This document shows, piece after piece, positions 1 through 5,702 of a stretch of DNA of 5,708 nt. Position numbers and translations under genes: made by a program. A model generated the notes under the pieces. That model was not told the DNA's origin. It was given only the letters and a program-made list of their open reading frames with translations, and did no database searches. The stretch comes from Sphingomonas sp. (lineage in GTDB: Bacteria; Pseudomonadota; Alphaproteobacteria; Sphingomonadales; Sphingomonadaceae): assembly GCA_030146605.1 (NCBI GenBank), contig JASLBO010000147.1, positions 1 through 5,708 on the forward strand, read 5' to 3'. Each line of letters starts with the position of its first letter. Positions within the stretch are counted from its first letter, which is position 1.

Positions 1-393
<393 letters not shown>

Positions 394-485
394 ATGACCA
401 TCTCAGCCGAGGTGGAATCCCCCGGCCAAAACAGCATCTCAAGGAGCCGCTCTGCACAAAACCAATTACGTATGGAAACGTGACA

Positions 486-568
486 GGACATGTATAGAGC
501 GACCTGGCTTTAACCGAGTACCGAACGCCTTGAAGCCGTCCAGACCCGGAGCCGCCGCCCACATGTCC
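486..568 (-). repeat. 8-base inverted repeat in the rRNA leader
   Basis: GGACATGT at 486-493 and ACATGTCC at 561-568 are perfectly complementary arms separated by 67 bases. In the leader transcript they could close a long stem-loop, extended by a G-U pair. Each arm contains the self-complementary ACATGT, so pairing could also be an accident of that word. Structural or processing function is inference. Confidence 0.35.
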
Positions 569-589
569 CTTCATCTAAATCACTATGTC

Positions 590-599
590 AAAGAGCGCA
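590..599 (-). promoter_or_regulatory. boxA-type rRNA antitermination element
   Basis: The minus strand reads TGCGCTCTTTGACAT over 599-585. The TGCGCTCTTT core resembles the consensus boxA of rRNA leaders (TGCTCTTTA), to which NusB/NusE bind to make RNA polymerase resistant to Rho. Its place in the leader, about 200 nucleotides before mature 16S, supports the call. The GCTCTTTGACA form is, to my knowledge, common in sphingomonad rrn leaders. I did not identify a separate boxB. Confidence 0.75.
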
Positions 600-704
600 A
601 AAGACCGACGCCCCGGCCTATCCCTTTTTCTCGGGACGACCTGTGCGTCTGGTTTTTGATGACCGCCTCAGCGTCCGGTGTGGAGCACCGCTGCGGTGGA
701 GTGG

Positions 705-733
705 CTTCTATGCGCGGCTTCTGATTCGGTCAA
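705..733 (-). promoter_or_regulatory. Candidate rrn promoter (-35 TTGACC, -10 TAGAAG)
   Basis: On the minus strand, TTGACC (733-728) is followed after exactly 17 bases by TAGAAG (710-705). The -35 box is one base from the sigma-70 consensus and the -10 box is weaker. A GC-rich discriminator follows, and the start point would be near 698. A GC-rich discriminator is usual for stringently controlled rRNA promoters. The AT-rich tract directly upstream (739-760) adds support. A further upstream rrn promoter inside or beyond the flippase start cannot be excluded. Confidence 0.6.
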
Positions 734-738
734 CAGCC

Positions 739-760
739 ATTTGAAACTTTCTGTCTTTTT
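739..760 (-). promoter_or_regulatory. AT-rich UP-element-like tract
   Basis: This is a markedly AT-rich 22-base tract in a GC-rich neighbourhood. On the minus strand it begins AAAAAGACAGAAAG. It starts five bases upstream of the putative -35 box, about -42 to -63 relative to the predicted start, where the alpha-subunit C-terminal domain of RNA polymerase contacts DNA at rRNA promoters. On the plus strand the same tract starts with TTGAAA, but no good -10 box follows at the right distance, so it is less likely to be a flippase promoter. Confidence 0.45.
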
Positions 761-824
761 ACCGAAACACAGCGCGAGAGCCGCAGAAAACCGTGCTTTA
801 CGCCATCTCAACAGGTGGTGGTTC

Positions 825-839
825 ATGACGCTTAGGTGA
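825..839 (+). CDS. Possible 4-codon leader minicistron (MTLR) overlapping the flippase start
   Basis: ATG ACG CTT AGG TGA is preceded by AGGTGG (813-818) with a six-base gap, the best Shine-Dalgarno in the region. Its TGA (837-839) overlaps the flippase GTG (836-838) as GTGA. The flippase GTG has no Shine-Dalgarno of its own at normal spacing. A ribosome loaded at 825 would therefore stop exactly on the flippase start, the arrangement used for translational coupling. The alternative is a one-base indel (real or sequencing) that once joined ATG 825 to the flippase frame. The peptide itself probably has no function. Confidence 0.4.
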   Translation: MTLR

Positions 840-2314
840 CCGAATCAACCGCCCCCACCCCGAATCACGGGCTCGAATCGCTCAAGGATCAGGTGCGCAG
901 CGCCGTGATCTGGCGCTCGGGCACCCAGATTTTCGGGCAATTGCTCACCTGGGGATCGACCTTCATCGTGATTCGGGTGCTGAGCCCTTCCGATTACGGG
1001 CTGTTCGCGATGACCCAGGTGGTGCTGGTCCTGCTCAACATGCTCAACGGCTATGGGCTGGCCAGCGCATTGATCCAGCGCGGCGACGCCGGGCGGCATG
1101 CCCAGCGCCAGCTGTTCGGGATGCTGATCCTGCTCAACCTCGTCCTCGCGGCGATCCAGTTCGGCTGTGCGCCGTTCGCCGCGGCTTATTATCGCCAGCC
1201 GATGGTCGCCGATCTGCTGCGCGTCCAGGCGCTGCTGTATATCGCGACTCCGTTCATCGCCCTCCCTTATGCGCTGCTCGCGCGCGAGATGGATTTCCGC
1301 AAACAGGCGCAGGTCAATCTGGTGTCGGGGATCGCCGGCGCGGCCACCGCGCTGGCAGGCGCATGTGCGGGACTGGGCGTATGGACCCTGGTCGCGGCGC
1401 CGATCGCGCTGTTCGCGGTTCGCGCGATCGGCATGACCTGGGCGGCGAACGCGCTGATGTGGCCGAGCTTCGACTTTCGCGGCGCCGGCGACATCGCGCG
1501 TTTCGGCGGGGTGATGGCGACGGGGCAGCTGTTCTGGTTCCTGCAGAGCCAGGCCGACGTGTTCATCGCCGGCCGGCTGTTCGACCCGCACATGCTCGGC
1601 ATCTACACGACCAGCCTGCTCCTCACCCAGATCTTCGTTTCGAAATTCGTCCCCCCGCTGAACGAGGTCGCCTTCTCGGCCTATGCGCGATTGCGGGATG
1701 ACCGGGCCGCGGCGGCGGCGGCGTTCGTCAAGTCGGCGCGAATCATCTTCGTGGTGGCGATGCCCTTCTATCTCGGGCTGGCGGTCACCGCCCGCCCGCT
1801 GGTCGAGGTGGTGCTCGGGCCGAAATGGATCGAGGCGGCGCCGGTGGTCCAATGGCTCGCACTGGCCATGCCGATGATGACGCTGCAGACGCTGTTCGCC
1901 CCGGCGAGCGATGCCTGCGGGCGGCCCGGGATCAGCGCGCAGAACGGCGCGACCGGTGCGCTCCTGCTGCCGGCCGCGTTCCTGATCGGGGTGCATTGGG
2001 GCGTGATGGGGCTCGTCGCGGCGTGGCTTGCCGCCTACCCGCTATATCTGGCGATCTCGACATGGCGGACGCTGCCGGTGATCGGGGTCCGGCTGCGCGA
2101 TCTGGTCGACGGGCTCGCGCCGCCGGTGATCGCGGCGACAGGGATGGCCGTGATCGTGTCGCTGCTCGCCCGCGCATTGCCGCCCTTGCCGGCATTGGCT
2201 GAGCTTGCCCTGCTCGGCACCATCGGCGCCGGGGCGTACGCCGCGTGGTTGACGGTGTTCGCGCGCGACACGCTGGACGAAGTGATCGCGCTGGTTCGCA
2301 ACCGCCGGGGCTAG
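836..2314 (+). CDS. MOP-superfamily oligosaccharide flippase (Wzx/Polysacc_synt type)
   Basis: This predicted inner-membrane protein of 492 residues moves lipid-linked oligosaccharides across the membrane during lipopolysaccharide, capsule or exopolysaccharide assembly. A short cytoplasmic amphipathic N-terminus (SLKDQVRSAVIW, 15-26) leads into a first membrane segment and the family hallmark RVLSPSDYGLFAM (47-59). About 12-14 hydrophobic segments follow. The mid-protein QADVFIAGRLFDPHMLGIY (239-257) and the GPKWIEAAPVVQWLA stretch (328-342) are typical of the Polysacc_synt_3/_C group, as is the length. GTG 836 is the furthest possible start, because an in-frame TAG lies at 833-835. GTG 893 (residue 20, after AAGGA) is a weaker alternative. 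The gene diverges from the rRNA operon and has no glycosyltransferase neighbour in the window, so the transported polymer is unknown. Its stop codon overlaps that of the convergent CBS gene. Confidence 0.88.
   Translation: MTESTAPTPNHGLESLKDQVRSAVIWRSGTQIFGQLLTWGSTFIVIRVLSPSDYGLFAMTQVVLVLLNMLNGYGLASALIQRGDAGRHAQRQLFGMLILLNLVLAAIQFGCAPFAAAYYRQPMVADLLRVQALLYIATPFIALPYALLAREMDFRKQAQVNLVSGIAGAATALAGACAGLGVWTLVAAPIALFAVRAIGMTWAANALMWPSFDFRGAGDIARFGGVMATGQLFWFLQSQADVFIAGRLFDPHMLGIYTTSLLLTQIFVSKFVPPLNEVAFSAYARLRDDRAAAAAAFVKSARIIFVVAMPFYLGLAVTARPLVEVVLGPKWIEAAPVVQWLALAMPMMTLQTLFAPASDACGRPGISAQNGATGALLLPAAFLIGVHWGVMGLVAAWLAAYPLYLAISTWRTLPVIGVRLRDLVDGLAPPVIAATGMAVIVSLLARALPPLPALAELALLGTIGAGAYAAWLTVFARDTLDEVIALVRNRRG
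2311..2314. other. Shared palindromic stop codons of convergent genes (CTAG)
   Basis: The plus-strand flippase ends with TAG at 2312-2314 and the minus-strand CBS gene ends with TAG read from 2313 to 2311. Both stops come from one CTAG. No intergenic space exists and I see no hairpin with a T-tract on either side within the coding ends. Transcripts of the two units must therefore either overlap as antisense or end by a factor-dependent mechanism inside the opposite gene. Confidence 0.9.
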
Positions 2315-2739
2315 ACCGCCTGGATATAGGCGCGCATCGCTTCCGCTTCGGACTCGATCCGCTCGATCCGGTATTTCACCAGATCGCCGATCGAGATGAA
2401 GCCGATGCACCGGCCGCGCTCGATCACCGGGAGATGGCGGATCCGCCGCCGAGTCATCAGCGCGAGCGCACCGAGCACCGATTCGTCGGGAGTGACGGTA
2501 AGTGCCGGCGCGGTCATCACGTCACGCACCTTTTTGTCGAGCGCCGCCGCGCCTTCGCGCTCGAGGCTGTAGATCACGTCGCGCTCGGAAAAGATTCCCG
2601 CCACCTGGTCGCCGTCGATCACCGGAACCGCGCCAATCCGGCGGCTGGCGAGCAACGCCACCGCTTCGGCCACGGTGCGATCCCCCGCAATCGACACCAC
2701 GTCATGGCCTTTTCCCCCCAGGATTGCCGCGATGGTCAT
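2311..2739 (-). CDS. Two-CBS-domain protein
   Basis: This 142-residue cytoplasmic protein consists of a tandem CBS pair, a module that binds adenine nucleotides or similar ligands and acts as an energy or redox sensor. CBS1 spans about residues 10-66, with AVPVIDGDQVAGIFSERDVI (37-56). CBS2 spans about 75-125, with RHLPVIERGRCIGFISIGDLV (101-121). A short helical tail (IERIESEAEAMRAYIQ) follows. Length and motifs match the stand-alone CBS proteins common in alphaproteobacteria. There is no fused effector domain, so the partner is unknown. ATG 2739 overlaps the upstream DUF2182 stop as ATGA. GGAG at 2750-2747, seven bases upstream, is a proper Shine-Dalgarno, so this gene can be translated independently as well as by coupling. 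It is the last gene of the minus-strand operon. Confidence 0.93.
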   Translation of the reverse strand: MTIAAILGGKGHDVVSIAGDRTVAEAVALLASRRIGAVPVIDGDQVAGIFSERDVIYSLEREGAAALDKKVRDVMTAPALTVTPDESVLGALALMTRRRIRHLPVIERGRCIGFISIGDLVKYRIERIESEAEAMRAYIQAV

Positions 2740-3521
2740 CGCTTGTCTCCGCTTTCGGGTTCAGGCGAGTGTTTCTCCCATGATTCGCGCGCAATTGCAA
2801 AGCCAAGGGCATGCGCAACTCCTTGCGCCGGCGCAGCGTTGCCCCCGCGATGCTGCGCGACGCAGCGCTCGAGGAGCATCAGCGCCGCCACCGCGGTCAT
2901 TGCCGCCAGATGGGCGCGGCCCGCCAGATAGGGAAGCAGCATCAGCGCCCAGCAGGATCCGGCGCAAGCCAGCGCGCTATGCGCGCCCTGCCCCAGCTCC
3001 CCGCCTAGGCGGCGCGGGCTCGCGCGCAGGCTGCGGGCGACACAGCGCGCCTTGAAGCCGGTCGTCTGCCAGAGCGCGGCGATGCCGATGCCCAGCAGCA
3101 ACGCAAGGCCCGCGTCTCCCGCCGCCCGCCGGAGCAACACCGACAGCGCGGCGATCGCGACGATCGCCGCCAGCCATAGCGCGAGAAAGCCGATCAGAAA
3201 CAGCGGGACCGCGGCAGCCGGCGGGCGGTCGGGCCGCGCGGCGAGCGCATTGGCGAGTGGGCGATAGGCGAAGGGCAGCATCATCGCGCACAGCATCAGC
3301 AGCGACGAGCCGAGGAATTGCGGCAGCGGATTGAGACGCAGCGTCAACTCCGCGCCCGCGGACAGCGCCGGCCAGACCCCCGCCCCGGCCGCGCAGAACC
3401 GCGGCACGGCGATGCCCGGCGGCGAAGCGATCAGCAGCAGCCAGGCGCCGAGGCTCACCGCCAGGAGCAGGCAAGCGAACGGCGTCCGCGGCACCAGCGC
3501 GCGGACGGCTGCGGCGGTCAT
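2736..3521 (-). CDS. DUF2182-like integral membrane protein
   Basis: This 261-residue protein has about six hydrophobic segments (roughly 13-33, 69-88, 104-130, 136-152, 184-203 and 205-218). The order of motifs fits the DUF2182 family (predicted metal-binding integral membrane protein): LLMLCAMMLPF (74-84), IGFLALWLA (110-118), LWQTTGFKARCVARSLRASP (150-169) and ACAGSCWALMLLPYLAG (185-201), followed by MTAVAALMLLER (208-219). The usual C-x-x-C-R before the P and the GCCW motif are only partly kept: here C160, C186 and C190, with GSCW for GCCW. This is therefore a divergent member. The biochemical role is unknown, and metal binding is a prediction for the family. Residues 222-261 are a hydrophilic tail. 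The start overlaps the DJ-1/PfpI stop (ATGA at 3521-3518) with no clear Shine-Dalgarno, and the stop overlaps the CBS start. Coupled translation is likely. Confidence 0.75.
   Translation of the reverse strand: MTAAAVRALVPRTPFACLLLAVSLGAWLLLIASPPGIAVPRFCAAGAGVWPALSAGAELTLRLNPLPQFLGSSLLMLCAMMLPFAYRPLANALAARPDRPPAAAVPLFLIGFLALWLAAIVAIAALSVLLRRAAGDAGLALLLGIGIAALWQTTGFKARCVARSLRASPRRLGGELGQGAHSALACAGSCWALMLLPYLAGRAHLAAMTAVAALMLLERCVAQHRGGNAAPAQGVAHALGFAIARESWEKHSPEPESGDKR
2747..2750 (-). promoter_or_regulatory. Shine-Dalgarno GGAG for the CBS gene
   Basis: GGAG lies seven bases upstream of ATG 2739, inside the 3' end of the DUF2182 gene. It is the only one of the four internal operon starts with a clear ribosome binding site, which suggests that the CBS protein can be made at a different level from its neighbours. 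Confidence 0.65.
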
Positions 3522-4189
3522 GCCGGTTCGGGCGGGGCGAGCTGCACCGCGCAGTCGATCTGGTCGAGCGGTGGCAGCGGGCAGCTTCCGGACCTGGGAA
3601 TGCGGCTGCGGACGGGGGGATGCGGATAATATTGAGTCTGCTGCTGCGTGGCCTTCGCTTTGGCCTTGCCCATCAACAGCTCGATCAGCTTGAGCGCCTC
3701 GTCGAGACCGGAGGAGATGCCGCCGCCGGTCAGTCGATTGCGGTCATGGACGAAGCGCGGATGGCCGCGAACGATCCTCACCGCCGGCCAGGCGCCGAAG
3801 CAGTTCTTGAACGCCCAATGGGTGGTCGCCTTGTAGCCGTCGAGCAGGCCCGCGGCGGCCAGCAGGATCGCGCCCTCGCACACCGAGCAAGTCATCCGGG
3901 CGCCTGCGGCTTGCACCGCGACGAAATCGAGCCAGGTGCGCGGCGACTGATTGATCAGGCAGACCAGCGAGGCGGGATCGCCGCCCGCAACCCACACCAC
4001 GTCATATTGCGGCAGGCCGGCGAAGCCCTTGGCCATTTCGAACACCGGCGCGCCGCCGCGGCAGGCGATCCGGCCGGGTTGCTCGGCGACGAGGTCGATC
4101 TCGAACCCCGCCCAGTTGAACATTTCATAGGGCCCGGCGACGTCGAGCAGATCGACCCCCTGGTACAGGGGAATGACGATGCTGGTCAT
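3518..4189 (-). CDS. DJ-1/PfpI family protein (class I glutamine amidotransferase-like fold)
   Basis: This 223-residue protein has an N-terminal SIVIPLYQGVDLLDVAGPYE (3-22) and the nucleophile-elbow motif MTCSVCEGAILLAAAGLLDG (99-118), followed by KATTHW (120-125). By family comparison Cys104 is the nucleophile, with Asp16 and His124 nearby candidates for the active site. It looks closest to the isonitrile-hydratase-like/GATase1 branch, but the residue after the cysteine is Glu105, where that branch usually has Thr, so isonitrile hydratase activity should not be assumed. The fold ends near residue 173. A basic, Gln- and Pro-rich tail of about 50 residues with KAKAKATQQQTQYYPHPPV follows. ATG 4189 overlaps the oxidoreductase stop as ATGA. 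The frame stays open far upstream, but only the part after ATG 4189 looks like the family. The reaction is unknown. Confidence 0.88.
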   Translation of the reverse strand: MTSIVIPLYQGVDLLDVAGPYEMFNWAGFEIDLVAEQPGRIACRGGAPVFEMAKGFAGLPQYDVVWVAGGDPASLVCLINQSPRTWLDFVAVQAAGARMTCSVCEGAILLAAAGLLDGYKATTHWAFKNCFGAWPAVRIVRGHPRFVHDRNRLTGGGISSGLDEALKLIELLMGKAKAKATQQQTQYYPHPPVRSRIPRSGSCPLPPLDQIDCAVQLAPPEPA

Positions 4190-5298
4190 GCCGTTGCGCC
4201 TGTGCGGACGCGCGGACGCGACGCGCGGGCGGCCCAGAAGGGCGTATCGAAGCGCCGGGCCGCCACCGCATAATGTTCGGCCAGCTTCGCGGCGTAATCG
4301 GCGAAGCCGCGCGCGTGGATCATCTGCAGCCGCCGCTGCGCCTCGGCTTCGCGGCCGTCGAGCGTGTCGGCCACGGCATAAGCGGCGAGCACGCCCGAGC
4401 GCAGCGCATGGACGATCCCGCGCGACGAGAGCGGATCGGCGGCGAACAGCGTGTCCCCGGCGGCGACCCAGCGGCGGCCGGCGCCGGGATCGAGCGTCGC
4501 GGTTCCGGCGGCGTGGACCGCGGCCCCGTATTCGGCGGCGTCCGCGGGCACGAGCGCGGCGATGTGGCGGGTTTGCTGAAGGGCGCGGCGCCAGCCGCCG
4601 GATGTGCGCAGCGCGCGCGCTTTGCCGGCCGCGGGATCGGTGAGGCAGGCGACGACGCGGCGGCCGTCGGGCAGGTCGGTGGAATACCACCAGCCGTGAC
4701 CGCACGCCTCGATCACCGTGCGGCAATCGCCGGGCGCGTCGCGATAGAAGCGGGTATGGGCGACGAGATCCTCGTGCACGGTGAGCCGGGCACCGAGCGG
4801 GCGCGCGAGCCGCCAGCGCCGGCCGGTTGCCCAGACCAGCGCCCCGGCATCGAGCGTGCTGCCGTCGGCGAGCAGCAGCCGCCACCCTTCCCCGCTCGGC
4901 TCGGCGGAGCGCACCGCCGATCCGGTGCGGAGTTCGGCACCCGCTGCCCGCGCCGCTTCGGCTAGCAGCCGATCGAACCGGGCGCGGTCGAGGTGCCAGC
5001 CGGCGCCCTGGGCGGAGAAGATGCTGTGTCGCTCGTCGAGATCGGGGGCCGCCCACGCCGAAGCGAGCGCCCGCCCCGCGACGAAGCCTGCAGCGGTGAA
5101 GGCCGGCATCACGCCGAGCTGCTCCAGCAGGCCGCGTGCCACCGCAGGCAGCACTTCGCCCGGGCGCGAGGCGCTGTGGTCCCCCGCCTCGATCAGGGTC
5201 AGGTCGAGCCCGGGGGCGTGGCGGCGCAAGGTCAGCGCCGCCGCGGAACCCGCGGGGCCGGCGCCGATGATCGCGACGTCAGTTCTGGCGGACGGCAT
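4186..5298 (-). CDS. FAD-dependent oxidoreductase, halogenase/LodB-like flavoprotein group
   Basis: This 370-residue protein is probably a soluble flavoprotein. An N-terminal Rossmann dinucleotide-binding motif, VAIIGAGPAGSAAAL (8-22), ends in LTLIEAG (33-39). FDRLLAEAARAAGAEL (108-123) and LVWATGRR (154-161) follow. The second FAD motif is AAGDTLFAADPLSSRGIVHALRSG (279-302). The DPLSS-x-GI form and GWWYSTDLPDGRRVVACLTDP (202-222) resemble flavoproteins often annotated tryptophan halogenase, including LodB/GoxB proteins that help form the cysteine tryptophylquinone cofactor of LodA/GoxA oxidases. The WxWxIP motif of true tryptophan halogenases is not seen, so halogenation is unlikely. The subfamily rests on recollection of motifs. 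ATG 5298 is the only workable start, since an in-frame TAG lies at 5313-5311. It lies 20 bases inside the upstream gene, without a clear Shine-Dalgarno, which suggests coupling. Confidence 0.85.
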   Translation of the reverse strand: MPSARTDVAIIGAGPAGSAAALTLRRHAPGLDLTLIEAGDHSASRPGEVLPAVARGLLEQLGVMPAFTAAGFVAGRALASAWAAPDLDERHSIFSAQGAGWHLDRARFDRLLAEAARAAGAELRTGSAVRSAEPSGEGWRLLLADGSTLDAGALVWATGRRWRLARPLGARLTVHEDLVAHTRFYRDAPGDCRTVIEACGHGWWYSTDLPDGRRVVACLTDPAAGKARALRTSGGWRRALQQTRHIAALVPADAAEYGAAVHAAGTATLDPGAGRRWVAAGDTLFAADPLSSRGIVHALRSGVLAAYAVADTLDGREAEAQRRLQMIHARGFADYAAKLAEHYAVAARRFDTPFWAARASRPRVRTGATA

Positions 5299-5695
5299 AG
5301 AAGGACGCGACTACGCCCGCGGGCGAAGTGCCGCCCCCGCTCGACGAATGCGGGATGGTGCGCGTCACCGATCCGGCAAAGGCGGGCACCTGCTGCGCAT
5401 CGGTGCTGCTCGGCCAGATCGGGGCGAGCCAGCCGATATAGTCATAGATCCACTGCTCGCCGCCGACGGTGCCCTTGCCCTGAAAGCGCACCTGCATCGG
5501 CGATCCGAAGCCGAAGCTGCCGTGCAGGTCGAGCGACCAGCCCGGGCCGCCGATCGTGCCGCCGAGCTCGGCGGGGCCGGTCTCGGTGATCACCAGCGTG
5601 CCGAGGCCGAATTCGAGATCGTTGAAATCGGTTTGCAGATCGGGATCGTTGTTGAGGCTGCGATAGGTCCAGCTGCCGACGAACGGATTGGTCAT
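5279..5695 (-). CDS. Small protein of unrecognised family, probably beta-rich
   Basis: This 138-residue protein has no signal peptide or membrane segment. It opens with NPFVGSWTYRSLNNDPD (3-19). It then shows alternating short hydrophobic strands and Gly/Pro turns: GTLVITET (32-39), GGTIGGPGWSLDLHGSFGFG (45-64), MQVRFQGKGTVGGEQWIYDYIGW (67-89), GSVTRTIPHSSSGGG (108-122) and AGVVASFYAV (126-135). The pattern suggests a small beta-barrel or lipocalin-like fold, which is inference. I cannot assign a family. The strong start signal and close link to the flavoprotein argue that it is a real gene. It is the first complete gene of the operon in the window. Its stop lies inside the oxidoreductase start region, giving a 20-base overlap. 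The upstream end of the transcript is outside the window. Confidence 0.85.
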   Translation of the reverse strand: MTNPFVGSWTYRSLNNDPDLQTDFNDLEFGLGTLVITETGPAELGGTIGGPGWSLDLHGSFGFGSPMQVRFQGKGTVGGEQWIYDYIGWLAPIWPSSTDAQQVPAFAGSVTRTIPHSSSGGGTSPAGVVASFYAVRQN

Positions 5696-5702
5696 GGCTC
5701 TA

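Larger units (their letters stand above)
394..698 (-). other. 16S rRNA operon 5' leader (external transcribed spacer)
   Basis: This stretch between the candidate rrn start point (about 698) and the mature 16S end carries no convincing gene. Short open frames on both strands here show no protein-like composition and no family I recognise. It contains a boxA-type element (590-599) and a pair of 8-base complementary arms (486-493 with 561-568). A leader of about 300 nucleotides with boxA about 200 nucleotides before 16S is normal for alphaproteobacterial rrn operons. The leader strand of an RNase III processing stem should lie here, but its partner beyond the 16S 3' end is not in the window. Confidence 0.8.
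722..847. repeat. 11-base perfect inverted repeat across the divergent intergenic region
   Basis: TGATTCGGTCA (722-732) and TGACCGAATCA (837-847) are exact reverse complements, 104 bases apart, and do not extend further. The left arm overlaps the putative rrn -35 box. The right arm overlaps the flippase start codon and the minicistron stop codon. It could be a paired operator or chance. No known regulator motif is recognised. Confidence 0.3.

Noticed and set aside
686..698. Palindrome CACCGC-T-GCGGTG just downstream of the rrn -10 box
   Set aside because: It is too short and has no T-tract, so it is not a terminator. It may be a small hairpin at the transcript start, but nothing supports a function.
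741..769. Plus-strand TTGAAA as a flippase -35 box
   Set aside because: The hexamer 17 bases on is GAAACA, a poor -10. The tract is better explained as the UP element of the rrn promoter.
845..1996. Long open frame on the minus strand (383 codons) opposite the flippase
   Set aside because: Its composition is dominated by Arg, Gln, Asp and His with no family pattern. It mirrors the flippase codons, as expected in GC-rich DNA.
2245..2931. Plus-strand open frame across the CBS gene and the end of the DUF2182 gene
   Set aside because: It is antisense to two convincing genes, His/Arg-rich, without motifs or a good start signal.
4273..4965. Plus-strand open frame of 230 codons opposite the oxidoreductase
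   Set aside because: It shows only Gly/Arg/Ala-rich composition, while the minus strand carries clear FAD motifs.
4190..5056. Upstream extension of the DJ-1/PfpI frame through the oxidoreductase gene
   Set aside because: The extension is an Arg/Pro/Ala-rich shadow. The family homology begins exactly at ATG 4189, which also makes the ATGA overlap.
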